Source of the DNA: Cycas panzhihuaensis
Lineage: Eukaryota > Cycadophyta
DNA: 64,000 nucleotides
NCBI GenBank assembly: GCA_023213395.1
Contig: CM041465.1
Coordinates: 153,705,741 to 153,769,740 of the forward strand
Direction: 5' to 3'
Part shown: piece by piece, positions 46,081 through 58,945 of the stretch
Numbering within the stretch: the first letter of the stretch is position 1
How the letters are laid out: each line of letters begins with the position of its first letter
The notes under the pieces: generated by a model
What the model saw: only the letters and a program-made list of their open reading frames with translations
The model's database searches: none
Told to the model about the DNA's origin: nothing
Made by a program: the position numbers and the translations under genes

Positions 46081-47000
46081 ACTTGAGTTACATAAGTTTG
46101 TTATTAATGAAAAGGATAGATATAATAGATGGGTTACCACATATTAACATTGATAAAAGTATTTATAAAGTATGCCTTTCTAGAAAACAACATAAGGAAA
46201 GTTTTCTAGACAACAATTATAGAGCCACAAGACCTCTCCAACTAGTATACACAGATATTTGTGGTCCTATAGATATTCCCTTATTAGTAGGAGACAAATA
46301 TTTATTACATTAATTGATGATTTTATAAGGAAAAAGTGGGTTTATTTTCTCAAATTTAAATTAGATGCTTTTTAACACTTTGTCAACTTCAAAACCTATG
46401 TGGAAAGACAAAGTGATTATAAAATCCTCTCCCTATGATCAAATAATAGGGGAGAGTTCATTTCAAATGAATTCAAAGCTTATTATACTCATCATAGAAT
46501 TAGGAGATAGTTTACAAACCCATATACCCCCCAGCAAAATAGTGTTATAGAAAGGATGAACTGGATTTTAGTCAAAATGGCTAGGTTTATGTTAAAATGA
46601 CAAGAGATTAAGACATGAATTTCAGGCTAAAGTAGTCCATATAACTATCTATTTAATCAATAGGTATACCACAAAGGCATTAAGGTGGAAAATACTTAAA
46701 GAAACTTAGACCAGATATAAGCCTAGTATCCATTACTTAAGAGTCTTTGGATGCTTAGCCTATGTACATGTACTGGAACAAAGAAGATCTAAGTTAGATG
46801 ATCATAGCATTAAATGCATATTCATTGGGTATAGTGATGCCTCAAAATCTTATAAAGTCTACAATCCTAAATCTTGGAAGGTCATAGTTAGTTGAGATGT
46901 TAAATTTCAAGAAGATGACTATTACTACATTGATGATACTCAAAATAAAGGGAATAGGATGATGATTAGTCTTGATCTCACTAAGTCTAAATATGTACCA
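46081..47000 (+). pseudogene. pol: Integrase of E
   Basis: Landmarks: YISLLLMKRIDIIDGLPHIN and SRKQHKESF of the zinc region, then VYTDICGPI (first Asp). At the second position SNNRGEF has Asn for Asp. The third Glu is present in SVIERMNW. Frame changes occur near 46310 and 46430. The C-terminal part reads GYSDASKSYKVYNP. Confidence 0.86.
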
Positions 47001-47219
47001 CCTGGCATGAATCAAGACAAATAATTGATGTATCAAGTGGGGAGGGAACCTCTCCTCAATCTCTACCAGAAAGACTCCCAAAATAGGTTCAAAGAAATCA
47101 TGACATAGATAACATCCTGCATAATAACTACAATTAGAGGTCTGCTCGTGTACATAGGGTAAATTTTACCCTCATTATGAGTTAACTTATAGATATCCAC
47201 GAGTCTCAAATCTTTGATA

Positions 47220-48135
47220 AGGCCAATATACATGCTTCTTACAGAAAGGCAATAGAAGAAGAATATCACTCTATTTTTTCAATTGATACTTGGGAATTAA
47301 TTGAATTATCTTCGAACAAAAAGATAATTACTACCAAGTGGGTTTACAAAACTAAGTTTCAATCTAACAGATCAATTGACAAATATAAAGCTATATTGGT
47401 AGCCAAAGGATATACACAAACAAAAGGGATTGATTATAGTGAAATATCTGCCTTTTTAGCTCACATAGAAACTGTTCACATGATGATAAGTGTCACAACA
47501 CAAATGGGATAGGATGTTCATCAAATAGATATCAAAAGCACCTTTCTTAATGGATACAACGAAGAAGACATCTATGTCTCTCAACCCCTAGGTTTTGAAG
47601 TTAGGAGGAAAGAAAACAAAGTATATGAGCTCAAGAAAGTACTTTATGGCTTAAAACAAGCTCCTAGGGCATGCTATTCCTGAATTAATAAGTATTTTAC
47701 AAACCAAGGATTGAAAAGGTCTCAATCAAATCCAAACTTATATATTAAAATTAAAGGATATTCTATTCTAATTGTGAGACTTTATGTGGATGACCTTGTC
47801 TACAATAGAAATGATCCTCATCTTTCATAAAAATTTAAGGAAGATATATACAAGGAGTTTGAAATAATAGATTTTAGAATAATGCATTACTTCTTAGGCC
47901 TGGAAGTATGGCAAGATAAAAATGGCATCTTTATTTCACAAATAAAGTACACCTTGGACTTACTTCAAAAGTTTAAGATGATTGATTGTGAACCCTTATC
48001 AACTTCTTCTAAAGTTGGAATCAAGTTGTCTAAAGTTGATGATTATGTACCTATGGACCCCACTCTCTATAGATAGTTAATTAGCAACTTGATTTATTTA
48101 ATTTCAACATAACTAGATATTATGCATGTGATTAA
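47220..48135 (+). pseudogene. pol: Reverse transcriptase of E
   Basis: Landmarks in order: ITTKWVYKTKFQS, LVAKGYTQTKGIDYS, HQIDIKSTFLNGYNEEDIY, LYGLKQAPRA, the catalytic LYVDDLVY (intact), MHYFLGLEVWQDKNGIFISQ and DPTLYR. Stops occur at Trp and Gln positions. It is closely related to Copia-1 RT. Confidence 0.92.
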
Positions 48136-48735
48136 TATAGTATGTAGATTTATATAAGATCTTAAGACCAGTCATTAGCAAGTAGCAAAAGGAATCTTGC
48201 GATACCTAAAAGGCACAACAGAATATGGGCTGTTGTATAAATCTTCACTAAAATTTAGATTGGTTAGGTATATATACTTAGATTAGGTAGGTGATATTAA
48301 TGATAAGAAATTAACTTTAGGTTATAGTTTTAGTTTAGATTCAATAGCCATAGCCTTGAGTACGAGGAAATAGAATATAGTGTCTCTATCTATAGTAGTA
48401 GTGGAATATAAAGCAGTAGTTTTAGGTGCATATGAAACTGTATGGTTAAGACAACTCTTATAAGACTTTCAGATAGAAGATAGAGGGGCCAACTAAAATC
48501 TAGTGTGATAATTAAAGAACAATTCAGATGATAAAGAACCTATTTTTTTATGTCTGAACTAAGCACATCAAGACTCAATATCACTTCATTCAAGAGTTAG
48601 TACAAGCAGCCAAGATCGAGTGAGAATACTACAGTACTAAAGATAAATAACCGATATATTCACAAAGGCATTAAGAAAGATTAAATTTCACAAATTTATG
48701 AACAAATTTTGAGTCCTATGCAATGGACATTATGG
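48136..48735 (+). pseudogene. pol: RNase H of E
   Basis: The reading follows RT with ILRYLKGTTEYGLLYKSS, then DINDKKLTLGYSFSL and an LSIVVVEYKAVVLGAYET segment. It has many stops and at least one shift. The last part ITDIFTKALRKIKFHKF leads to the purine tract. Confidence 0.85.
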
Positions 48736-48742
48736 GGGAGAA
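48731..48742 (+). promoter_or_regulatory. Polypurine tract of E
   Basis: 'tatgggggagaa' directly before the 3' LTR start TGTTGGGA. Confidence 0.87.
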
Positions 48743-49067
48743 TGTTGGGATACTGCCCTATGTGTTAAATAGTCTGCAACTATCCTCGAGCCCCCAAACA
48801 ACACCTTAGGGAATCTATAGCTACTGTGTAGACACTAGAGCCAACTAAGATATGTTAATTTAATATTTCATTTATTATTTTATTTATTTTATAAACTTAG
48901 ACTAACATTGGGTTAAGGTGGTCCATCACCTCCCCAACATCTATAAATTGAAGGGAAGTACCTCCTTGGTGTTCTTTAATACTACCTCTTAATTCATAGA
49001 GATTATTTTCTCTTAAAAATAAATTGATGACCTTGTGATCCTCCCACTATGTTCCTCAGCTCCAACA
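48743..49067 (+). repeat. 3' LTR of E
   Basis: It starts TGTTGGGATACTGCC and ends CTCCAACA. It aligns over the whole 325 bp with 40176-40500, with TATAAAT at 48942-48948. Confidence 0.95.
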
Positions 49068-49510
49068 GTTCACAAGATTTTAAACTTTTGTTATAAACTC
49101 ATTGATGGTCTCTTAGGTGACATCCTTAAGTTCTCAAATTTACTTCTTAGAGTTTGGAGATTTGATGAGGCTACTGCTTCATAGATAAGTTGTAACATAT
49201 CCCATGCTTCTTTGGATTTTGATGCCTCATTAACTCTTAAGAAAATATAATCTTCTAAGGCACAAAAAAGTAATGTTCATGCTTCGTTGTCCTTCTTCAC
49301 ACATTCTTTGTAAGCTTATAGTTCTGTTGGAGTGTCATTCTAATAAACTTCTATATATCTTATCTTTATAATAGCCCATTATGTCCTTAGTTATTAGAAT
49401 GGGTCTCAGCCTCTTATTTCAATTTAAGAAATTTGATGTGTCAAACTTAGGGATGATCATATTACCAAAATTTGTACCATTATGTTTCAAAATTAAGTTT
49501 ATTCAAATGT
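49068..49510 (-). pseudogene. gag: gag N-terminal part of C
   Basis: Minus strand: the reading near 49450-49510 gives IIPKFDTSNFLN, then, after a stop, KRLRPILITKD; further, KRPSMSL and a QKFKIL segment align with the Copia-1 gag. E separates it from the remainder at 40175. Stops are frequent. Confidence 0.82.
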
Positions 49511-49559
49511 TCTCCCCAAGGATAGTTTTAAAAATAATGTCATATTATCTAGAAGGTTA

Positions 49560-49980
49560 TTAGTCTTTATATTTTTGGGTCTCGAAGGGAAGCTTTCAGT
49601 TACTATCTTGCCTAGTGGTGCATGTCCATAAGTCATAAATCAGGGACCCAATATACTAGTACATAAGTGCTAAGTTTTATATACATTAATATGTGGGTTG
49701 TTAAGAAGGTACAAGAACCCCCTAGTCTATTGATCCACCTATGCTAGACTTATGCTTAGTAACATATTTAGTGGTGAAAGCTTTATAACTAAGGCACTGA
49801 CCTCTTTAGGTCTAGCCAAGTCTCCGAACTCCAAAATGATAAGGTACTCCACCTCAGCCTACCATTGTATACATCTAATAGTCAATGGTTTCCTCAATAA
49901 CATAGAGTCTACCAAAGACATGTGCGGGGTGATAACTTCAAGGGACTTAACTATTTCTCTTGCAAGGCTAGAAAAAGGGT
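49560..49980 (-). other. Conserved pre-gag leader block, C copy
   Basis: Antisense match to Copia-1 1970-2406 and E 44032-44468 along the full block, with small indels. It is the third copy in the window. Confidence 0.72.
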
Positions 49981-51906
49981 CGTTCATTTACGAATTTATC
50001 TTTTTAATGTGAGAATTGATTTTAGAAATGGTATTTATTAATAAATAAAGGTTCTTTTTAATAGTAATTGAAAATAACTTAAAAAATATAATAAGAATAA
50101 AATAAAATAAGCTTTTAAATGAAGTTAAAATGAATATGTAATGCAATAAGCTTTAAATAAAATAAATGAGTTTTAAAATGACATGAAATGAATATGAAAT
50201 AAAATGAGCTTTAAAATACAATAAAATAAGCTTTAAAATGTAATAAAATGAGCTTTAAAAATGAAATAAAGTAATCTTTAAATAAACTAAAAGAAGTTTT
50301 AAATGATCCTTAAAATAAAATAGAATGAGCTGTAAATGAAATAAAATAAAATAGGAGGCTTAAAATGAAGTAAATTAAGGGTTAGAAAACTCTTTGTTTG
50401 TAAGATGTCATCCAAATATTTGCCTTCTCCTTCAAGGGGCTAATCTAGACAAATTTAGCCAAAAAATCATATATAAGCCTTAAATTTTAAAGTAAAACTA
50501 CCATAATAGGTTAGTATATCAATATAACATGAATATCCTTCAATAAAGTTAATAAATTACATATAAAATTATGAAAAACATTTAAACTATGATCAAATAG
50601 GAGGGATAATTTAGTAGACTAAAACACCTATAAAGTAGATTTAAATTAGTACAAAAGTAACTTTAATATGTAGATTGTTGAGTTAGCTTTCCAACGAATT
50701 GAACCATTTGAAAAATGAACTCTTAGTTAGGGAGATATTAACAAAACAGTGAAGCCAATCACTTATGGCTAAGAAACTAAAAAAAGGGGCCTTCAACCTT
50801 TTTGGACTAGAGCCCCTAGTCATCTGGCTATCATATACAACTTATCATTTATTTGTGAAGGGGTCTAGTAGACTTTAAAGATTATTAAATGGAGTTTAAT
50901 CTTCCTAAATCCAAAATATTTAAAAATAGCTTATAATTTTTTATTTATGCCCCTTAAAACATAGTGAAATGAGGTCATATGAAGGCTAAAAGTAACCAAT
51001 AACTAAGATTGAAGGGGTCTTAACTTTATTTTTTATCAGATATAATTAAATTTAATCAATCTTTATAAAAAATAAATTAAAATTTTGTATTTTAAGTTTA
51101 AATGAACAACATAAATCCCACACGCTTGTGTGAGGAACAAATAAAAAATACTAAATCAAATTAGCTTTAGATATCTCCTGTAATGGTTCTAATCAAATGC
51201 AAATAGTAAACAAATGATCTCTAGTGAAAATTCTTAAAGAAAAACTAATTAAATATAGAGTTTTGGGCACACTGTAATGTGGGATGCTATAAAATTATAC
51301 AAGAGTCATACGACTGAAACAGAGACTAAAAATAGCCAGAAAAAGCCCTAAACACATAGTAACAAGCATGTGACCCTGATGTAGGAGGAGATACTAAGAA
51401 ACATATAGGTTTTATTCAATTATATACAAATCCCAATGGGGTTTTAGTAGGGAAAAATAGTAGGCTAGCTTCTAGGAGAGATTTTTCAACGTAGAAGCAA
51501 TGATTTTCAGAATTGTCTAATTTGGTGTGAGGAGGACTCGATAAGGATTAAAATGAGTAGTTACTTAATACAATTCCACTCAACGATGAAGGTGTACTAG
51601 TATTCCAAAGATTAGAGACCTAAAAAATCCTTTAAAAATAATTAATAAATAAATAGAGTATAAAAATATTTTAAATGAAACTTATGAATAATTGATTCAA
51701 ACTAGTGTTTGGCTATATTTGCCTAAAACTACTACAAAAAACTATAAAAAAACTTGAATGTATTGATTGTATGAGCCAATATTATACATATACGAATAAT
51801 ATTTCATATAAAGTATATAAAATTATTGAAAATTAAGGCCAATATAATCGAATTATTAATATGTAAGCTTATCGTAATGTGTAATGTGCTCTGAAACCTT
51901 TCGTAA
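49981..51906 (-). other. Leader of C
   Basis: Non-coding. It contains the minisatellite at 50090-50390. Antisense phrases such as 'ttcgttggaaagctaactca' near 50680 also occur in the Copia-1 leader near 860. No protein is recognised. Confidence 0.65.
50090..50390. repeat. AT-rich minisatellite, about 20-bp units
   Basis: The phrase 'aataaaatgagctttaaaat' recurs with spacing of about 20-24 bp, roughly twelve times, with slips. It sits inside the leader of C. Confidence 0.8.
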
Positions 51907-51917
51907 CTCTAATACCA
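51907..51917 (-). promoter_or_regulatory. Primer-binding site of C
   Basis: Minus-strand TGGTATTAGAG matches the initiator-Met tRNA complement with one change. It lies two bases from the LTR end. Confidence 0.82.
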
Positions 51918-51919
51918 AA

Positions 51920-52170
51920 TGAAGGATAACAGGGATAGAGCAGAGAGACTATAAGATTGCCATTTAAAAACACCATTGGTTCAAAGGCCTCTTATTTACA
52001 ACCGGGATGTTGGGAGGGAGCCTTCCATCAATTGACATTTTTAGAATTAAAAAAATAATAAAGAATATGTACTTGATAGCTTGAATAGTTGAAGTCAACT
52101 ACGGTGGTCCCACAACATCATAAAACATTATGCACACTTAATTAGGGTGAAATGAAAATTAACCCCAACA
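51920..52170 (-). repeat. 5' LTR of C
   Basis: Minus-strand start TGTTGGGGTTAATTTTC, end TTATCCTTCA before the primer site. Its ends resemble the F LTRs, while the middle differs. No matching 3' LTR is found at the other end of C. Confidence 0.8.
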
Positions 52171-52990
52171 TAATATGAGGGTAAACTATCTTGTATATTT
52201 ATACATACTACATTAGGTCATAACTCTCATAAGGTGTATTACTCCTTAATGCCCATGGTCTTATCCCTTTTGTTATTTTATTATCATTTCCTTGCTTACT
52301 TACTTCCTTTTCATTCAACATCTACTTGTAATACCATAAACGTAATATAAAATTATAAAATTAAAAAAAAAATTATAAAATAACAAATAATAATAATAAT
52401 AATTCAAAAATAATATAAAATAAGAAAAATACAGGAAAAAAAAAGAAGAAAAAATATTAGAAAACCAAAAATTTAGCTCTCAGACAAGCCCAAACAACTC
52501 CTTTGAAAGATAACCCCTAATGAGATTAAACTATGGTAATTGACCTTAACCATTAAGTCTTTCCCTTAGATATTTGAGGCACTGCTTTGCATATTTAAGG
52601 CCTAGGGCTTCTAAGCCTAACTTTGAGCCATGTTACCTGTTTTGTCTTATTATTGGAGTAATCCCCTAATTACTTAATACCTCACTCCAAAAGAAATACA
52701 CTAGTGAGGATAATCTATAGCGGCCTTACTCGTACTCATCTAGGTTTATCATAGCTATAAGCCTATCTAGATCAATCTAGTCAGATACTTATCATCTCTT
52801 CCTAGTTAGTACACCTCTAACATAATTCCCCAATGAGGCTAAACTAAAGGTAATACCCTATGATTATCTAGTAATAAGGTAAAACTATGGTAGAATTAAC
52901 ATCTATTTTACACGCACAGGTTTATTATTACATCTAATATTACTTATGTTGGCAACATTCATCATCTTTTAACCACAAGTTAAAGAGGCT
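52171..52990. other. Unassigned segment between C and gypsy B
   Basis: AT-rich with A-runs and a short (AAT)n at 52386-52405. 52480-52990 has ordinary composition. I see no coding or repeat similarity. Confidence 0.4.
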
Positions 52991-54030
52991 GTACTATAAA
53001 GGGGGTAGTATTTCCTAACTTTAGGGAATGATATGGACACTGTGACTAATATGTAAGTGAAGGTATACTTCATTACTCTTCATATCTCATTGATTGTTTA
53101 TATCATGATCATAGATAATGGGTGTATATCCTTGCTTGCTTGCTTGTTTTATATGGTAGTCCATGTATACTTTAGTTAATAATAAGTATGTCTTTACTCA
53201 TTAGTCAATAGTCCATCCATCAGGCTTATTAAGTTGGAATATATATTTACCCTCATTATAACATCTTCTTGGTCTTATTCTTATTTATTATTTATGCTTA
53301 ATTTTGTTATTAACCACTTTATATTAATTGTATCTAGACCTAGATCCCTTCATTGATGGGTTTTTAATCTATTTATATGTATTTTTTATTGAAAATAATT
53401 TTTTACTACTAAACCACTGTGTATTTTACATTCAACAATGGTACCAGAAAGTAGTTCATAGTATCATCAATATATTTATAGTATGACTATCATCTACACA
53501 GGTTTCATCTATAAGATGACAATATATTCATTAATGAATTCCCATCAATCCTAAATATTACACATTGACTCCAGATCAATGCTCATTAGATTTAGGTGGC
53601 CCAAGAGGCCAAATCATACATAAATTTCTTCTTTACATATGGTGTTTGGTCTAAATCCATGGACATGACTCATAGATATATCCTTTTATTTTCTTCTATA
53701 TTATAAGTTAGAAACCACCCTTCTGACCCTTTCCGTCATCTAAAAATCTCCCTATCTTTTCCATTGTAAGGAGGTCAAGTGGAGAAGTAAAGGCAACACT
53801 ATTATATTATCAAAATTTTAAGAGAATTAGGCACCCTTAATATACACCATCATTTATTTATTACATCCTTGGAGACTTCCTTCCTAACAGTATTGAAGGC
53901 CACTTGAGAGGAGTATTAGTAGCCATTGGCCACCTCCACTCCATTTAGATGAAGTAATCCCCCCTCTTTTACATTGTTGAGTTTGTTTCTTTACTTGTTT
54001 CCTCTTCTTACATATTATGCTTTTTCTATT
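52990..54030 (-). repeat. Terminal non-coding block of gypsy B shared with A (30640-31616)
   Basis: The phrase 'cattactcttcatatctcat' at 53070 and 'tatcaaaattttaagagaat' at 53810 mark the shared block. It is non-coding. It probably belongs to the LTR. Confidence 0.65.
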
Positions 54031-54640
54031 TAGTAGGATCTTTATTGTTTGACATCACTTCTCTTTAGATATCCTCCCTTCTTTTCTATTTGCTATGTAT
54101 TATTTCATTAATCTAAGAGGTTATTATAAGGAGGAGTAGAACCTAAGTATAGTTTGGGAAGCCTATCCTATTTGGGGGATATTGAGTAAATCTAAGGCTC
54201 CATTACCTCCTCATTTACTAAGTAGAATTTCATATTTCCTTGTTTATTTTGACATTAGTTTATATAGGAGATATTGTATATATATAGTTTTACTCAGTTG
54301 TTAGTGGTTGCTTATAGGTATAACCCTTATCCTATTGTAGGAAATTAGAGCATAGATCCATTTTCCAAATTTAGTATTCTTAACAAAGATTTATAAAGGG
54401 TAAGCCAACCCATATGGTTTTACTTATGTTTCTTCATTTTGAATAATTTACATAAACTTTGATGTGACATAAGTCTATCCAGTAAGCAAAAATGCTACTA
54501 AAGTTTTATTAGAATTTATATATTAGTGTAAGTCCCTTCCCATTTGAGTCATACCATAAGAGTTCAACCATCTTACATCGAGAAAGGGTAGGGTTGCAAG
54601 AATGTATCTCATCATTCTACATACGCTTCCTTTCTCTTGC
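54031..54640. other. Gypsy B segment without counterpart in A
   Basis: Lies between the two shared terminal blocks. T-rich, non-coding. Nothing specific is seen. Confidence 0.4.
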
Positions 54641-55215
54641 CTTAATGTGTGCTTTTGTGTATCTATATTATCTATATGCATAACATTTATAAGTAGGCAT
54701 AAGTAAAATCATACATATATTACTAGTCAATCTCTATCATGCAGTTGACTTGTAAATGATATATACTGAATCAACTAAGGTGAACACAAAACATAATCAT
54801 TATATTAATAATATCTTGCATCTAGTCCTCTCAAAACTAGATGTAAACCCAAAACAATGCACAAGAATGTGACTAACATAATATAATAAAACTTTTGGTT
54901 ATAATCTATATAAGCATGTGGCACTCTATATTCTTTAGTAAGTACTCATGTATATGCCATACATTTTTAAAAAATCATTCCATATTTATATTCTATATTG
55001 TAATTATCAATTACTAAAATGGTTATGGCTCTATGATTAGTTACAACTACTTCAATTATAGAATGTTATCTTATAGATGCTTGACCAAGCGACAATGTGA
55101 CTACTTTTTGTTTACCCACCTTTCAACCCATATTATAACTGTCTAGCTGCAACCATCTTCTCTTGTTTTACATAGCCTTGATTATGTTGCAATCGACATA
55201 TTTTTCTAGTATATA
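54640..55215 (-). repeat. Second terminal block of gypsy B shared with A (29480-30065)
   Basis: Similarity runs from 'gcataac...ggcataagtaaaatc' to the 'attatgttgcaa' segment at 55180. Units like those of the GTTGTAAC array appear near 55040-55190. Confidence 0.65.
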
Positions 55216-57500
55216 TCTCCCCCGTCATTATTCTTACAAGTGCCCTCGTATAATTTTAAAATTTGTAAAAATTTATAGCTCCATTCCTTATCCCTCTAAA
55301 AGTTTTAAAAACTACTGTCATTACTTGATCTCCATCATTACTTGGTGAATAGTCTAAGGGCCAAGTTAATGTACCATAGTGGGTGGAGGAATCCCATGCT
55401 TCCTGTAATAATCATACAAAATCCTAACATCCTATAGCACTTCTAGTTAAGCCATCGTAGGCTTTTACTCTAAATGGATTTATTCAATTTCTTCCTATAA
55501 TTCATTATTCCTTAACTAAGTAGAAGTTAATTATCTCTATAATGAAGAGATCATGGCCCAATACTAATTAGCATGAGTATCATCATGTTATGTTTGAAGA
55601 ATCCAACCCCTAGACTATATATTAACTTTTCTAATCTGTGTGGAATTTGGTCACTAAATTGACCCTAAAACTTTTCAATTAATGTTCAACTCTTGATATA
55701 TCCTCCACCCAATGCATAACGAATTTTGTTAAAAACTCCAACTTAGCTTCACATGCTACTAGTGGGATTCTGCTTTCTGAATTCACTGCATATCAAGAGG
55801 TGGATGGTTATTTTAAGCCTATAATTAAGTAACTAGTTGTCAACTCACTTTGACCAAAAATAAAGTTTCTTAGTGTGCCACATTATGTGGTTTGTACTCT
55901 ATGGGACCTATTCCTTTTTCTAAAAATTCCTTATTAGGACCACTTCTCTTGATTCTCATTATCTTTTCCTTTCTCTTCTTTACTACTAGTTTCTTCCTCT
56001 TATTTCTTTCTTCTTTTATAGTCAGAGGCTGCGCTGATTATTCTTTTGGCTGAGATTCATCTTCTAGAATTTCTTGTTTAATAGGTACCCCACCTTCCCC
56101 TTCTTTTTGTTTACCTTTCATAATGTCTTCCTTCTTATTTTCCTTGTTTCCTTCCATCTTTGTCACTTGTCTCCTATTTTTTCAACTCTTATTCTTCAGT
56201 TGACAAGGCAGCCTCTTTCCATCATCTTTTGATTTGTTCTGCTTCTTGTAATATAGGTTGGGACTATTCAAGTGTTTCCTCTACAAGATATAGCCTTTTA
56301 CCTATTCCTAAATTTGAATAATCATTCCTTTTCTTGTGCTCCCTTTTTAAAATACTCTATCTAGTAAGCTAAGATAAATTGTCCCTTATTTGGTTGAGAT
56401 AGGTTAAAACTAGGACTTTGTGAATATAATAATCCTTAAAAAAGGGCTTGCTGATAAAAGATTGCACACTAAGTATTAATTTTAATATTATTTAATTTTT
56501 CCAAAAGTTTACTAGAAACAAAAGAGACCCACTTAAATTTTTCTCCTTACACCACTTTTAGAAGCATAGAACACATTTTAGTTAGCACATATAAATTCTT
56601 CTAACCTAATGTTACCCAAGTAAAAAGAAAATGAGGAATCCATCATCATTGCTTCGAGGCAATGCCTATGATATGTATTGTTGAAGTGGAAATATCTAAT
56701 ACTTGAGCTCCCAACTATTGCACTACCTACTCTTGATAAATTTGTTTATCCTTGGGTCCCTCCTTGCTTATATCTAGTAAATATGAGATTAGGGCTATGG
56801 CTTTGGATTGAATATCAAGTAGGTCAGGTTTATATACAATCAAATAGATCATTACAATAAAAAACTAGATACAATTAGAACTAATCCTACTTGTATATAA
56901 TGGATGAATCCCACTTTTATTAAATTCATCTTCCTTTCATATATACTTGGCATCGTGGCCTATTCTACTCAGATCCTGTCATTATTTGTTTCTCAAAAAA
57001 TAATATGAAGTTTTAGAACATTCTTCATTTTGGATTCTCTACTACCGATTTAGGTTACTTGCTTTATTTTATGTTTTTGGGTACTATAGATTTCTTTAAT
57101 AACTATATTTTGTCTCATACTCCTTACAAAACCAACATCATTTGAAATATAGGTTTTGATACCCATATTTCTTGTTGTAACTAAGTCATGCCATTACCAA
57201 CCACCATTGTGCATGATGGTCATTCATCAGGAAAAAGATTTACCACCACCACTATCCATCATGTTTTCATGGCTTTCTTAAATTTGTTATTATTATATAT
57301 CATGCAAATTGTATTAACTTTGTGACTACGTCTCTGCATGCATAATTACTTTGATTATGAATACAAGTATCTTAATTCTTTACTCTCCCCAAGAAATCCT
57401 TTCAAATCTAATTGACTATCTTGGCAAGATAATTGTAATGTCCTACTTTCCATATTATTATCATATTCTATAAGAAATCTGCATCTTTCCTTTTTTTAAA
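55216..57500 (-). pseudogene. Decayed region downstream of integrase in gypsy B, possible extra ORF
   Basis: The minus strand at 55930-56240 encodes broken Lys/Glu-rich stretches that resemble in composition the C-terminal part of the extra ORF of G1 (14860-15180). An SWGE segment near 57390 could match its N-terminal part. Sequence similarity is weak, so homology is only a proposal. Much of the rest is unrecognised. Confidence 0.35.
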
Positions 57501-57579
57501 TTATAATTTCTAGGTCACCACATCCCATAACATAGGTCATAAATTCTATATTTATCATATCAATCTTGCTTTTTCTTAA

Positions 57580-58945
57580 TGTCTTCTATTAAGGTTACTA
57601 TCATCCTTATCTAAGTTGTTACCATCTTCAAGCCAAATTTATCACTTTCTTCATTCTAAATTATGATTGTCTTTATCCAAAGTAGTAAATCACTTTATGT
57701 AAGGTTGGAACATTTTGCCATCCAAGCTATAATCGTCTTAATCCAAGATTGAAATAATCTTCGTCCAAAGTTACAATATTTTTTTATTAAGGTTGTAATC
57801 ATCTTTATCTAAGGTTATAATCTTCTTTGGTCAAGATTGCATCTATTTCCTCATCCCGTGTTATAATCGTCTTCATCTCTAGTTACAACCATCTATGTCC
57901 TAGGTTGTAATTAATTCTATTTATGTTTATAACAATCTACATTCAATGGTTACAACTATTTGCATCTTAGGTTGCAACTATATTCAACCCTAATTATAAC
58001 TATTTCCCTTCTTAGTTGTAACCGCCTCATCTCAAGGTTGTAACTTTCCTTACTTGAGGTTATAATTATCTTTATTAAAGGTTATAATCATATATACCCA
58101 AGGTTACAACCATCTTTATCCAAGGGTATAACTATCTAGATTTTAACTATTCTCATCCCAAGTTATAACCACCTTCATCTCTACTTGTAACCATCTTCAT
58201 TCAAGGTTGCAACTATCCACATTCTCAGTTGTAACTTTCCATGTCTTTAGTTACAACCTTCTATGTCTTAGGTTGTAACCATCATGTTATAAATGTCCAT
58301 ATCCTCAGTTACAAACTTTTGCATCCTAGGTTACAACCATCTTCTATGTAATGTTATAACTATTGACATCTTCAGTTATAATCTTCTACGTCCCATGTGA
58401 CAACTATCTTATTGCAATTGTTCACATTCTCAGTTGCAACCTTTTACACATAGATTACAATCATCTTCATGTAATGTTGCAACTATCTACATCCTTGATT
58501 ATGACCTTTTGTGTCCTAGGTTACAACTATCATGTTAGAACTATCCATATCCTTAGTTACAACCTTTTGCATCCTAGATTATAATTATCCTCATACAATC
58601 TTATAACCATCCAGATTCTCGATTATAATCTTTTGTGTCTCAAGTTATAACCATCTTCTATACAATGCTATGACTATTTACTTTTTCAAATATAACCTTA
58701 TGCATATTAGTTGTAACCATCTTCTATGTAATGTTGTAGCTATCTGCCTTCTCAGTTATAACCTTCTATATCCCAGGTTGCAACCGTTTGTATATAATGT
58801 TATAACTATCTGCCTCCTCGGTTGTAACCTTTTACATCCTAGATTGTAACCATCTTCTATGTAATGTTGTAACTATGTACCTTCTCAGTTATAACCCTTT
58901 GTGTCCTACGTTGCAACCATCTTCTATTCAATGTTGCAATTATAA
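57580..58945. repeat. GTTGTAAC minisatellite-like array, copy in gypsy B
   Basis: Degenerate units around 'gttgtaaccatcttcatcc' with spacing of about 22-35 bp, alternating TTGTAA, TTATAA and TTGCAA. Both flanks match those of the A array ('atcactttcttcat' left, 'caaatgattaagaaatat' or variant right). It lies just downstream of integrase on the minus strand. Confidence 0.88.
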
